Assembly (NCBI RefSeq): GCF_000364625.1
Contig: NZ_KB822599.1
Coordinates: 124,001 to 188,000 of the forward strand
Length of the DNA: 64,000 bases
Direction: 5' to 3'
Origin: Pseudomonas thermotolerans DSM 14292
GTDB lineage: Bacteria; Pseudomonadota; Gammaproteobacteria; Pseudomonadales; Pseudomonadaceae
Shown: positions 41,162 to 49,597 of the stretch, piece after piece
Position numbering within the stretch: the first letter of the stretch is position 1
How the letters are laid out: every line of letters begins with the position of its first letter
Position numbers and translations under genes: made by a program
Notes under the pieces: generated by a model
Databases searched by the model: none
Told to the model about the DNA's origin: nothing
Seen by the model: only the letters and a program-made list of their open reading frames with translations

Positions 41162-41880
41162 CAAGCCGCCTCCGCCGCGTGCCTGTTCGCCATCCACTTC
41201 GCCGCCAGCTCCAGCACCGCAGGCGTGAGCGCCTGCATGCCGTTCTGCGCCATGATGCGGCGGCACTCCTCGGCCAGCTCCACCGCCTCGCGGTAGTTAC
41301 CCTTGCGGCAGGCCTGCCAGAAGGCCGTCACCAGTTCCTTGTCGGTGATGTCGCCGAAGGCAGGCCGGATCACGTGCGCATAGGTCTCGGCGCGGTCCAG
41401 GTGCCGGGTGCCCGCGCGCTTGGCGCCGATCCGGCTGCCCAGCTGCACCAAAAGCGGCCGGGTGCGCGCGTCGCTGAACTTGCGGGTGTAGAGCTCGGTG
41501 CCGATCAACAGCACCGCAAAGCTGCACTCGTCGGCCAGATACCGGATGGTCTCCAGCACCCGCCAGGAGAGCTTGTTGGCCTCGTCCACCACCAGCATCA
41601 CCCGCTCGGCCTCCGCGCCGCGCCGCAGCACCCGGTCGGCGCTGCCCGGCCCCTCCATGCCGATGGCCGCCGCCACCGCCGCAAGCAGCTGGTGGCGCGT
41701 CATCCCGTCCCAGGCGGCGATGCGGATCGCCCCCAGTTTGGCCGCCACCGCGCGGCCCGCCATGGTCTTGCCGGTGCCGGCAGGGCCGGTGATCTCGCCG
41801 ATCGGGTTGTCGCTGGCCATCACCAGATCGGCCAGCGCCAGCGCCTCTTTCACTGCCTTCGTTTCCCGGATATCCTTCAC
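41161..41880 (-). CDS. transposition ATPase, MuB-like
   Basis: A 239-residue AAA+ ATPase: Walker A GPAGTGKT (32-39), Walker B VMLVVDEANK. In Mu-like phages the B protein binds target DNA, stimulates transposase A and gives target immunity. It directly follows the transposase gene. It is shorter than Mu B, as in the B3/BcepMu-type relatives. Confidence 0.87.
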   Translation of the reverse strand: MKDIRETKAVKEALALADLVMASDNPIGEITGPAGTGKTMAGRAVAAKLGAIRIAAWDGMTRHQLLAAVAAAIGMEGPGSADRVLRRGAEAERVMLVVDEANKLSWRVLETIRYLADECSFAVLLIGTELYTRKFSDARTRPLLVQLGSRIGAKRAGTRHLDRAETYAHVIRPAFGDITDKELVTAFWQACRKGNYREAVELAEECRRIMAQNGMQALTPAVLELAAKWMANRHAAEAA

Positions 41881-41941
41881 GTTGCTTCCTCACGTCATGC
41901 CATCAACTCCCGGCGCGCCGCCTGCCAGCGGCCGCCGGACC

Positions 41942-44515
41942 TCAAAACCCCAGCGCCCGCGCGGCCTTCGTCTCCTCGTCCTCGAAGGCCAGCCTTGTGA
42001 GCGCCTCTGCCTCTTTGGCCGCCTTGGCCCGCGCCATCAGCGCCTTGGCCTGCTCTGAGAGCTCAGCGCGCGCCCGCGCATAGGCCGCCGCCATGTCGGC
42101 CAGCTCGCCGCTGGCCTCCACCACCTCGGCGGCCTCGCTGGCGCGGTCCAGCGTCGCCTGCAATCCGAGCATCTGCGCCCGGAAACCGGCCACCTGCGCC
42201 TGATCCAGCGCGCCGCCGGCCTGCTCCACCTTCTCGGCCATGAGCAGCCGCAGCGCCTGGCGGCGGCGGCCCGCCTCCTTCGCCCCGGCCTCGTCCAGAA
42301 TCCCGAACACCCGCTCCGGCGCGGCCACGCCCAGCACCTCGCCACGGTGGATGACCAGCAGCGCCTCGAACTCCGGCGCTGCGATGCGCGGGTAGGCCAC
42401 CTCCACCCGGCCCTCGATCCCCATCAGGAAGTCCGCCGTCCAGGTCATGCCGCGGTACTGGATCGCGCCGCGGCTCACCGTGCGCACCTCGCGGTCGGCA
42501 AAGGCCAGCATCAGCGCCACACGGTCGATGCGCATCGGCTTCCAGCCCGCATCGAGCGCCCGGTCGATCTTCTGCTGCGGGGAGAGGCCGCCCATGTGCT
42601 CGCCGCCCTGCGGCGTGGCGTGGTAGTCGGCCAGCGTCGCAGCCAGCCACTGCCGCACCGCCTCGTAGTCGCTCACCACCGGAGCCTTGCCCAGGCTGGC
42701 CACCTTCTTGGCCATGCGGTTGCCGCCCACATAGCCCAGCCACCAGCCCAGCCAGCGCCCGAGGTTGCCGAACTGCCCCTCGATGCGCTTGCCACGCGGA
42801 TGGAACGGGATCGAGCGCACCACCCGCCCGCTTTCCGGCAGCAGCGCCGCCTCATCCGCCCGGAAGCGCTGGCCGGTCAGCTCCGCCAGCTGCGCCCAGG
42901 CAAACAGCAGCTCCTCCCACTTGTATTCGCTGCCGTTGTCCAGGTAGAGCCGCTTGGGCGCGCCAAATGGCGCCTGCTCGCACATGCGGGCAAAGGAGGC
43001 GGCCACGTGCTCGCGCCGCACGCCTTCGCCCTTCTCGCACAGGAAAAGGTCGATCCACAGCCAGTTCGTGGCCACGTCGTGCCAGCTGATCATCCGCGCA
43101 TAGGCCGTGCTGCCATCCGGCCGCGCCACCGGGATATCGAGCGGCGAGATGTCGCCGCACACCAGATCGCCCGGCATCAGCCCCGCCGCCGTGCGCTTCA
43201 CCGGCGTCAGGTTCCGGTCATAAATCCCCTTGGCATCGCGCCGCGCCCGGCCCGCCACGCGGAACTGCTGGCCCTCGGCCTCCACGAAACGGCGCGGGCA
43301 GGGCAGAGAGAGCAGCCGCGCCACGAGATCGCTCGGCGCGCCCATCTCGTGCAGCACCCGGCCCACGGCGGCGGTGGCGGTCAGCCACGCCTGCCGCGCC
43401 GACGGCGCGCCGCCCACCCAGGCCGCGCGCACCGCCTGCACCATCCGCTCGGCCAGCTGCGCCACATCCAGGCCGGTGGCACGCGCCGCATCCTCGGCCC
43501 ACACCATCCACGGCGCAGACACCACCACCCGCGCCTGCCCCCGGTCGGCGCGCATGCCCATGCGGGCAATCGCAATCAGCCCGCCATCGCGCGCCTTCTC
43601 AGCCAGCCGGTACACATGCTGCCAGCCGCAGCCCAGCGCCTCGCCGATGCGCTCGGCCAGCGCCCGCCGCCCGCGGTGCCGCTCGGGAAGATCGAGCAGC
43701 GGCCGCAGCGCGATCATGATCTCCCGCGCCCGGCGCACACGCTCGAAATCCGCCTCCGTCGGGCGCCGCGCCCCCACCAGCCGGCCCACCAGGATCGCGT
43801 CGGAAAGGTCGTCATCACTGGCAGCCTGTAAGGAATCCTTAAATGTTGCCCGCGTGGTGGCGGTGGCAGCCGGAATCGAACCGGCCCCACGGGTTAGCTG
43901 CCCGCTGCCCGCGTTCGCCGCCGCCGTCGCGGAGGCGACCATCGGGTACCCCTGCGGCACGGCAGTACTGCCGCCCGCAGCGGAGGCGCCTCCAGCGCCA
44001 CCCCCGCCGGCGAGCCCACCCGCGCCGGTGGCCGCCGGGCTGGTGTGGACGGGGAGAGGGCACGCCCCCGCCTGGATGGGCTCGCCGCCGGGGGCGGGCG
44101 GGGTCAAAAGGCTGGCCACGGTGCGCCCACGGCCCGGCAGTGCGCCAGCAACTCCGAGATGGCCTCCTTGCGCGTCTTGTGCCATTGCGTGCGCAGATAC
44201 TCGCCCTGCCCGTCCCACAGCATCAGCATCCAGCGCCGGCCCACGCGCGTGAGCGTCGCCACCATCAACTCGGTCTCTGGGTGCGTGACCATGTCCATTT
44301 CCGACTCCGTTCATCTGCGCGACCGCCTGCCGTGCTTGGTACAACTCGACCGCCTGCCGCACGTCCTGAGGCAGCGCTTCGGGCCGGTAAACCCGCCGCC
44401 GCCCGCCACGGCAGGTCTGCTCCTCGTAGGGCCAGCCTTCTCGGCTGGCTCTCTTCTTCACGGCGTCTTTTGTTACGCCTAGCGCATCGGCGAGATGCTC
44501 AAGTGTGTAACTCAT
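41942..44515 (-). CDS. DDE transposase A (MuA-like)
   Basis: An 857-residue transposase. The N-terminal MuA-type HTH occupies residues 1-65 (SYTLEHLADALGVTKDAVKKRASREGWPY). The catalytic triad is D455 (VCGD), D526 (LYLDNGSEYK) and E579 (KRIEGQFG). A long low-complexity linker, about residues 70-220, separates HTH from core and makes it longer than its relatives (about 690 as I recall). Within that linker another frame (44104-44298) has the stronger coding character. The start overlaps the Ner-like stop (ATGA). It carries out integration and replicative transposition. Confidence 0.92.
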   Translation of the reverse strand: MSYTLEHLADALGVTKDAVKKRASREGWPYEEQTCRGGRRRVYRPEALPQDVRQAVELYQARQAVAQMNGVGNGHGHAPRDRVDGGDAHARGPALDADAVGRAGRVSAHAMAQDAQGGHLGVAGALPGRGRTVASLLTPPAPGGEPIQAGACPLPVHTSPAATGAGGLAGGGGAGGASAAGGSTAVPQGYPMVASATAAANAGSGQLTRGAGSIPAATATTRATFKDSLQAASDDDLSDAILVGRLVGARRPTEADFERVRRAREIMIALRPLLDLPERHRGRRALAERIGEALGCGWQHVYRLAEKARDGGLIAIARMGMRADRGQARVVVSAPWMVWAEDAARATGLDVAQLAERMVQAVRAAWVGGAPSARQAWLTATAAVGRVLHEMGAPSDLVARLLSLPCPRRFVEAEGQQFRVAGRARRDAKGIYDRNLTPVKRTAAGLMPGDLVCGDISPLDIPVARPDGSTAYARMISWHDVATNWLWIDLFLCEKGEGVRREHVAASFARMCEQAPFGAPKRLYLDNGSEYKWEELLFAWAQLAELTGQRFRADEAALLPESGRVVRSIPFHPRGKRIEGQFGNLGRWLGWWLGYVGGNRMAKKVASLGKAPVVSDYEAVRQWLAATLADYHATPQGGEHMGGLSPQQKIDRALDAGWKPMRIDRVALMLAFADREVRTVSRGAIQYRGMTWTADFLMGIEGRVEVAYPRIAAPEFEALLVIHRGEVLGVAAPERVFGILDEAGAKEAGRRRQALRLLMAEKVEQAGGALDQAQVAGFRAQMLGLQATLDRASEAAEVVEASGELADMAAAYARARAELSEQAKALMARAKAAKEAEALTRLAFEDEETKAARALGF
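43858..43914 (-). other. tRNA 3'-half-like segment inside the transposase gene
   Basis: On the minus strand: a 7-base loop CAGCTAA between GCGGG and CCCGT, a short variable stretch, then the T arm GCCGG-TTCGATT-CCGGC, seven bases TGCCACC, G and CCA. The geometry equals the 3' half of a tRNA, but no matching 5' half is found at the correct distance. It could be a relic or chance. Confidence 0.35.
44104..44298 (-). CDS. 64-residue ORF nested in transposase linker
   Basis: MDMVTHPETELMVATLTRVG..., a normal-looking compact protein in another frame of the same strand. GGAG lies six bases before the ATG. Nearly all third codon positions are G or C, unlike the transposase frame in this stretch. It could be a small regulator or accessory. 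No homologue is recognised. Confidence 0.5.
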   Translation of the reverse strand: MDMVTHPETELMVATLTRVGRRWMLMLWDGQGEYLRTQWHKTRKEAISELLAHCRAVGAPWPAF

Positions 44516-44721
44516 TCGAGCACCCCATCCTTGATGCCAAGGAGTACCGCGGCTCGATGCGCCTGACCGCGGCGACCAATGAAGCGCCCCTGAAGAAGGC
44601 CATAAACGATGCGCTCGCTCACGCCTATCTCACGGGCAAACTGCTTGATGCTCTTGCCTCGCCGCTCCAGATCCCGGCGGGCTTCCTCAATGGTTCTCAC
44701 GTGTGTCATGTTTTGTGCCAT
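44512..44721 (-). CDS. Ner-like DNA-binding protein
   Basis: A 69-residue protein with a helix-turn-helix (KSIKQFAREIGVSERIVYGLLQGRFIG). It is the first leftward early gene, opposite the repressor, like Mu ner or lambda cro. The start at 44721 or the ATG at 44709 are both possible. It probably represses early transcription after onset of lytic growth. Confidence 0.65.
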   Translation of the reverse strand: MAQNMTHVRTIEEARRDLERRGKSIKQFAREIGVSERIVYGLLQGRFIGRRGQAHRAAVLLGIKDGVLE

Positions 44722-44881
44722 GATTGGACAACATCATGGCAGGAATATAGCTCAACTGTGGAACTTGTCAAGCGCAATCGTGGAACAAGATGTTCCCCAC
44801 TTGTCCCCTCTTTAAAGCGGGGAAGCGGGGAAATTCCCCACTTTCGCGTTCCCCACTTGGCATCAAAGTAGGGAAGGTCAT
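44722..44881. promoter_or_regulatory. early operator region with TTCCCCACTT repeats
   Basis: The 160-bp gap between the divergent Ner-like and repressor genes holds TTCCCCACTT at 44793-44802, 44834-44843 and 44849-44858, plus a one-mismatch inverted copy, AAGTAGGGAA, around 44867-44876. These are probable repressor operators controlling the lysis-lysogeny switch. Confidence 0.65.
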
Positions 44882-45325
44882 ATGTCTGACATCGCGAAGC
44901 GCATCAAGGCATGGAGGCACGCGCTTGGGCTGACGCAAGAAGAGTTCGCCCGCCGCTCCGGCATTCCAAAGCGGACGATTGTTGGCTACGAGAATGCTGA
45001 ACGCGACCCAGGTTCTGCGGCTCTCGCTGCCATCGCCAAGACCGGCGTGAACATGACGTGGCTGCTCACCGGCGAAGGCGAGATGCTGCCGGGCAAGCAA
45101 GAAAAAACGGCGGAAAATCAAGCGGATAGCGCATCGCTCGATGCGCTCGCGGGTCGTCATGCCAGCCGCTGGTCCAAGCTCATCGAGCTAGTCGAGAGCG
45201 CCCCCTCACCAGAGGAGGCGGAGGCGATATTGGACGAACTCTTCGCGCGCGCTCGTGAAAAGACAGAACTAGCCGAGCTCCGCCAGGCCGTCCGCGAACT
45301 GACGGCCAAACAAAAGCGCGCGTGA
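44882..45325 (+). CDS. prophage repressor (XRE)
   Basis: A 147-residue protein with an N-terminal Cro/C1 HTH (LTQEEFARRSGIPKRTIVGYENAERDPG) and a helical C-terminus that ends in a Glu/Arg-rich tail suited to oligomerisation. It is divergent from the early genes, next to an operator cluster, at the prophage end that corresponds to the Mu c-end. It is expected to keep the lysogenic state. There is no peptidase domain, so induction by RecA-stimulated self-cleavage is unlikely. Confidence 0.78.
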   Translation: MSDIAKRIKAWRHALGLTQEEFARRSGIPKRTIVGYENAERDPGSAALAAIAKTGVNMTWLLTGEGEMLPGKQEKTAENQADSASLDALAGRHASRWSKLIELVESAPSPEEAEAILDELFARAREKTELAELRQAVRELTAKQKRA

Positions 45326-45482
45326 TCCCCCCCCGTTTTTTGTCGCCTGCAATGCGTGCACGGCGGCACGGCGTGGCAATGATGCCTAAGCCATTGATTT
45401 CACGGAATTTTTCGCCTCATCACGCCACTTCACGCGACTTTTTGTCGCCTCGACTTCTTCGCCTCTAATCTTTACCCCCTCA
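45326..45482. promoter_or_regulatory. right prophage end with transposase-site-like repeats
   Basis: Non-coding end with four T-rich units followed by CGCCT: TTTTTTGTCGCCTGCAATGCG-like at 45336-45356, ATTTTTCGCCTC near 45409, CTTTTTGTCGCCTC near 45438, and CTTCGCCTCT near 45457. The spacing and the inverted match with the left end fit MuA-type binding sites. The last phage bases are CTCA. Confidence 0.65.
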
Positions 45483-45488
45483 TCGGTG
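45483..45488. repeat. target-site duplication, right copy
   Basis: TCGGTG, matching 14292-14297. Adjacent to the CTCA prophage end. Confidence 0.8.
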
Positions 45489-45934
45489 ATCAGTGCCACG
45501 TGGCCTATGCCCATGTCGCCGGTGCGGAAGCCGCCCAGGGGGCGACCCGGCACGAAGGGGGTGGCGGCATCGGCGAGGCCATGGCAGACCTCGAGGCGCA
45601 CGCCGTCCGGATCGCGGAAGTGGATCATCCCGGCCACTCCGCGCAGGGCCAGCTCTTCGGCAGTGCCCTCGGTGGTGGCGTAGCCCGCCTCTTCCAGACG
45701 CTGGCGGATGGTCTGCAGCTGTTCGGCGTTATCCAGCTCGAAGCCCATGCCCATGCTGGCCTGGCCCTCGGTGCGGGTGACCAGCAGGCGCTGGAACTTC
45801 TCGTCGGCGCGCAGGCGCACGCACCGGCCGGCTTCCACCACCTCGACCTGCAGACCGATATGCTTCTCGGCCTGCTCCATCCAGGCTTCCAAATGCGGGG
45901 TTTCCACCACCACATAGCTGAGTGCTTTGATCAT
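45483..45934 (-). pseudogene. extradiol dioxygenase, N-terminal part (split by prophage)
   Basis: From the ATG at 45934 (GGAG upstream): 150 residues with the N-terminal VOC/glyoxalase-like module and, at the end, MGIGHVALIT, in which His145 is the first metal ligand. Translation continues into prophage DNA to a stop at 45386, giving about 182 residues with a foreign tail. The catalytic C-terminal part lies 31 kb away at 13784. With the prophage precisely excised, T150 is followed by E151-H-F-D-E and the protein is whole. Confidence 0.87.
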
Positions 45935-45960
45935 TTCTTGTTCTCCATTGCCTGCCGCGC

Positions 45961-46719
45961 TCACTGGGCGACCATGCCGCCATCCACCGACAGGGCGCTG
46001 CCGGTGACATAGGAGGCCTGGTCGGAGAGCAGCCAGAGCACGGCTTCGGTGACCTCGCGGGGCTGGCCGATGCGGTGCATGGGCACCCCGTCGTCGTACA
46101 TGTGGTCGTCACCGCCGGTGACACGGTCGTAGCTGGGGGTCTTGATCGGCCCGGGGCAGACGGCATTCACACGGATACCCTGGGTGGCGTAGTCCAGCGC
46201 GGCAGCCCGGGTGGCACCGACGATGCCGTGCTTGGAAGCCACGTAGTAGGCAGTCTCGGGCATGGCCTTGAGACCGAAGATGGAGGCGTTGTTGACGATC
46301 GCTCCGCCGCCGTTCCTGAGCATGGCGGCCGCCTCGTACTTCATCATGTACAGCACGCCCTTGAGGTTGATATCGATCACCTCGCTGAGGTCGGCATCCG
46401 GTGTGGCATGGATCGGGTTGAAGGCGCGCTGCAGCCCGGCGTTGTTGAAGGCCCCGTCGAGGCGCCCGTAGCTGTCCATGGCCAGGGCCACCAGGGCCTC
46501 GCAATCCGCCGCGCGGGACACGTCGGTGCTGCGGAACAGGGCCTGGCCGCCGGCGGCGCGGATCTCCGCCAGCAGGGCCTCGCCGGCTGCGGCGCTGCGG
46601 TTGCCAATGACCACTCGGGCGCCCCGGGCGGCCAGGGTGAGGCAAACATCGCGCCCCATGCCGCTGGCCCCGCCGGTGACTATGACCACCTTGTCCTGCC
46701 AGTATTGGTTCTGACTCAT
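45961..46719 (-). CDS. short-chain dehydrogenase/reductase
   Basis: A 252-residue classical SDR: nucleotide site TGGASGMG (about 15-22), NNAG (about 92-95), active site Ser (NNASIFG) with YxxxK in YYVASKH, and a C-terminal GSALSVDGGMVAQ. A NAD(P)-dependent oxidoreductase. In an aromatic degradation set it may oxidise a cis-dihydrodiol or a ring-cleavage intermediate. The 3' end lies 26 bp before the dioxygenase start. It is intact. Confidence 0.85.
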   Translation of the reverse strand: MSQNQYWQDKVVIVTGGASGMGRDVCLTLAARGARVVIGNRSAAAGEALLAEIRAAGGQALFRSTDVSRAADCEALVALAMDSYGRLDGAFNNAGLQRAFNPIHATPDADLSEVIDINLKGVLYMMKYEAAAMLRNGGGAIVNNASIFGLKAMPETAYYVASKHGIVGATRAAALDYATQGIRVNAVCPGPIKTPSYDRVTGGDDHMYDDGVPMHRIGQPREVTEAVLWLLSDQASYVTGSALSVDGGMVAQ

Positions 46720-46745
46720 GGCTTCTCTCGTTTCCGTTCGGTGAA

Positions 46746-47060
46746 TCAGGCGCGGGGGATGCGCCCGAAGATGCTTTCCAGGGCCTGGCCGATGGCCAGC
46801 AGGCGGCGGTCGCTCCAGGCCGGACCATCCAGCTCGATGCCCACCGGCAGCCCCGAACGGCTACCCAGCCCTATGGGAAGCTGGATGCCGGGCAGACCGG
46901 CGCTGGCCGACGGCTCGGTGTTCTGGATCAGACGCGCGAAGTTGCTCGGCAGGTTGACCTCCTCGTTGGCCAGAGGCGCCACCACGCAGGTGGTGGGGAA
47001 GATCAGGGCGTCCACTTGGTACTGCTCGAAGAGATCCTGGTAGCGCTCGCGCAGGGCCTG
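46746..47060 (-). pseudogene. amidase family, C-terminal remnant
   Basis: About 105 residues with the amidase-signature C-terminal pattern (VDALIFPTTCVVAPLANEE..., ASAGLPGIQLPIGLGSRSGLPVGIELDGP). The catalytic Ser-Ser-Lys N-terminal part is absent. Homology stops near 47060, beyond which the sequence belongs to the transporter side, so the gene is truncated at this end of the catabolic block. Such amidases cleave amide or anilide bonds upstream of ring cleavage. Confidence 0.7.
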
Positions 47061-47205
47061 CCGGCCCCTGCCCCTCACTCCCGTGACGGCGGCGGTTATC
47101 CGCAGAGTGCAGGATTTGCTGGTGGAAGATGGGCGCCAGGCCGGCGCGGCCGGCAGCGGAGTAGCGCCCTGCCCCGCGTAGTCGCTGTGCTCGCAGCTGC
47201 GCTGC

Positions 47206-47973
47206 TCAGGTGCGCACCCAGCGCTGTCGCGCCCAGCCGCTCAGCCCGTCCACCGCGAAGACCAGCGCCAGCATGGCGAGGATCACGCTGGCGGCCTGGG
47301 CTTCCTGGAACAGGCTGAGACTGACGTAGAGCATCTGGCCGAGGCCGCCGGCGCCGACGAAGCCGAGCACACTGGCCATGCGGATGTTGTTCTCCCAGCG
47401 GTACAGGCTGTAGGCCAGGAGCTGCGGCCAGAGGTTCGGCAGGGTGCCGTAGACGAAGGCGGCGACCTGGCCGCCGCCCTGCAGGCGGATGGCCTCGGCA
47501 GGTTCCGGCGAGGTGTTTTCCAGCGCCTCGGCGAACAGCCGGCCGAGCACCCCGGCAGTGTGCAGGGCCAGGGCCAGGGTGCCGGCATTCGGGCCGAGAC
47601 CGGCGGCGAGCACCATCAGCGCGGCCCAGACCAGCTCGGGAATCGCCCGCAGGGCGTTGAGCAGCAGGCGCGCGGCGCTCTGGGCGAGGGCGCCGAAACG
47701 CCCGGCGGCGGGCAGCGCGAGGAGTAGGCCGAGCAGCGCCGCCAGCAGGGTGCCGAGCGCCGACATGGCAAGGGTTTCCAGCGCGCCCTGGGCGATGGCG
47801 CGCAGGTGCCCGGCGCTCAAGTCTGGGCTCAGGAAGCGCACCGCATAACCGCCCATGGAACCCAGGCTGTCCGCGCCGAACAGGCTGGCGAGGTCCAGCC
47901 CCAGGTAGCGGAACGAGACGACCACCGCCACGCCGATGGCCAGCAGGATCGCGAAGTTGATCAGGCGCTTCAT
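47206..47973 (-). CDS. PhnE-type ABC permease 2
   Basis: A 255-residue inner-membrane protein with about six helices and the permease EAA-type loop near GGGQVAAFVYGTLPNLWPQLLAYSLYRWE...[12 protein letters not shown], the hallmark of PhnE. The start overlaps the stop of permease 1 by four bases. It is the last gene of the transporter operon. With permease 1 it would form a heterodimeric channel. Its context with selenium genes suggests selenium oxyanion import rather than phosphonate (inference). Confidence 0.82.
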   Translation of the reverse strand: MKRLINFAILLAIGVAVVVSFRYLGLDLASLFGADSLGSMGGYAVRFLSPDLSAGHLRAIAQGALETLAMSALGTLLAALLGLLLALPAAGRFGALAQSAARLLLNALRAIPELVWAALMVLAAGLGPNAGTLALALHTAGVLGRLFAEALENTSPEPAEAIRLQGGGQVAAFVYGTLPNLWPQLLAYSLYRWENNIRMASVLGFVGAGGLGQMLYVSLSLFQEAQAASVILAMLALVFAVDGLSGWARQRWVRT

Positions 47974-48797
47974 GTCAGCCTCGCGCGTAGCAGGCGGCTG
48001 AGCAGGTCGGCGAGCAGCACCAGAACCAGAAAGGTGATCAGGATGCTGGCCACCTCGCCGCCGGCGAACATGCGCAGCGACAGGTCGATCTGCTGGCCAA
48101 GTCCGCCGGCGCCGACGAAGCCCATTACCACCGAGGCGCGCACCGCGCATTCCCAGCGGTACACGGTGTAGGACAGCAGCTCCGCCGCGGCATTGGGCAG
48201 GATGCCGTAGAGGAAGGCTTCCAGCCGCCCGCCGCCGGCGAGCATCAGCGCCTGGGCGGGGCGCTGGTCCACCGACTCGAAGATTTCCGCGTATACCTTG
48301 CCGAGCATGCCGCTATAAGTGATGGCGATGGCCAGCACCCCAGCGGTGGGACCGAGGCCCACGCCGCGCACGAAGAGCAGCGCCCAGACCACCTCCGGCA
48401 CGCTGCGCAGGAAGATCATCAGGCCACGCACCGGCCAGCGCAGCAGGCGCCCCCACCAGGCCGGACGGCCGCCGCGCGGCAGGGCCGACAGGGACAGCGC
48501 GCGGCTGGCCAGCAGCCCGGCCGGCACGGCGATCAGCAGCGCCAGGGCCATGCCGGCGGTGGCGATGGCCAGGGTCTGCAGGGTGGCCTCGGCGAGCAGG
48601 TCGAGGAACTCGGCATCATGGGCCGGCGGCCAGAAGCCGGAAAGGAACTGGCCCATCTCGCTGGCGCTCTCGCCGCTGAAGAACACCCCCAGGTCCAGCT
48701 CGCTGAGGCGAATGCCCGGCCACAGCAGGAGGATGACCAGCAGCGTGATCAGCAGGCGCGGCAGGCTGGCCGGGTCGCGGACGTCGCTCTTCAGCAT
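47970..48797 (-). CDS. PhnE-type ABC permease 1
   Basis: A 275-residue permease with an N-terminal membrane helix and the PhnE loop ([48 protein letters not shown]). It overlaps the ATPase gene by seven bases. Two different permease genes in one operon are usual for PhnCDE1E2-type systems. Confidence 0.82.
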   Translation of the reverse strand: MLKSDVRDPASLPRLLITLLVILLLWPGIRLSELDLGVFFSGESASEMGQFLSGFWPPAHDAEFLDLLAEATLQTLAIATAGMALALLIAVPAGLLASRALSLSALPRGGRPAWWGRLLRWPVRGLMIFLRSVPEVVWALLFVRGVGLGPTAGVLAIAITYSGMLGKVYAEIFESVDQRPAQALMLAGGGRLEAFLYGILPNAAAELLSYTVYRWECAVRASVVMGFVGAGGLGQQIDLSLRMFAGGEVASILITFLVLVLLADLLSRLLRARLT

Positions 48798-49597
48798 CGG
48801 GGAATCTGCACCACCAGGGGCACTGCGGCCGGCTGCGGGACTGGCGGCGAGGCCAGCTGTTCGTTGGCATAGAGCGCATCGAGCAGCTCCGACCCCACCT
48901 CGCCGGCCGGAAGGTCGAAGACCACCTGGCCGGCGCGCAGGCCGATCACCCGCGGGAAGTGGGCAAGCGCCAGCTCCACGGCGTGCAGGCTGGCCACCAG
49001 GGTGACGCCGTGCTCGCTGGCATGGCGGCAGAGGATGCCCAGAGTGTGGTCGGCGAGCACCGGGTCCATGGCCGACACCGGCTCGTCGGCGAGCAGCAGT
49101 TCGGGGCGCTGGTAGAGCACCCGGGCAATGCCGACGCGCTGCAGCTGGCCGCCGGAAAGCTGCTGGCACTGGGCGAACAGCTTGTCGGCCAGATCCAGCT
49201 TGGCCAGCTCGGCACGGGCGCCGGGGACGTCCAGCGGATGCAGCAGGTTGATCAAGCTCTTCGCCAGGCTCCAGTCGCCGAGCCGGCCGGCCAGCACCGC
49301 GGTGACCACCCGCTGGCGCGGCGGCAGGGGCGGCGTCTGGTGGACCAGACCGATGCGCGCGCGCAGGCGCTGTCGCTGGCGGGCGGAGAGCTGCCAGGGC
49401 CGGCTGTCGAGCACTTCCAGCACGCCGGCGGTGGGCCTGAGGCCGGTGGCCATCAGATTGAGCAGGCTCGACTTGCCGGCCCCGGACGGGCCGATGATCG
49501 CCACCCGCTCGCCCGCGGCGATGCGCAGGCTGACTTCACGCAGGGCCGTGGAGCCATTGGCATGCCGCAGCCCCACGGCTTCGAGGTTCAGGGTCAT
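48791..49597 (-). CDS. PhnC-type ABC ATPase
   Basis: A 268-residue ABC ATPase: Walker A GPSGAGKS, signature LSGGQ, Walker [12 protein letters not shown]-loop histidine in [11 protein letters not shown]. It powers the permease pair. Overlaps the binding protein gene by four bases. Confidence 0.88.
   Translation of the reverse strand: MTLNLEAVGLRHANGSTALREVSLRIAAGERVAIIGPSGAGKSSLLNLMATGLRPTAGVLEVLDSRPWQLSARQRQRLRARIGLVHQTPPLPPRQRVVTAVLAGRLGDWSLAKSLINLLHPLDVPGARAELAKLDLADKLFAQCQQLSGGQLQRVGIARVLYQRPELLLADEPVSAMDPVLADHTLGILCRHASEHGVTLVASLHAVELALAHFPRVIGLRAGQVVFDLPAGEVGSELLDALYANEQLASPPVPQPAAVPLVVQIPRC

Larger units (their letters stand above)
14297..45482. mobile_element. Mu-like transposable prophage, 31.2 kb
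   Basis: The element is bounded by a 5-6 bp target duplication and by repeated GCGAC/CGCCT motifs at both ends. It contains a DDE transposase A and ATPase B, repressor, Ner-like, GemA-like and Mor-like regulators, lysis genes, small and large terminase, DUF935 portal, gpF, gpG, gpI/Z, gpT and a siphovirus-like tail. No capsid or tail gene is obviously broken, so it could be functional. Gene order differs from Mu by an apparent inversion of 30.0-38.0 kb. It disrupts an extradiol dioxygenase gene. Confidence 0.92.

Noticed and set aside
43853..44002. Complete tRNA or tmRNA gene in the transposase linker
   Set aside because: A possible pairing 5' strand (GGTGGCG) lies about 150 bases away and no D arm or normal anticodon loop is found; only the 3' half resembles a tRNA.
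45386..45482. Native C-terminal end of the dioxygenase N-terminal fragment
   Set aside because: These codons lie in the prophage terminus and duplicate transposase-site sequence, so they are an accidental read-through tail.
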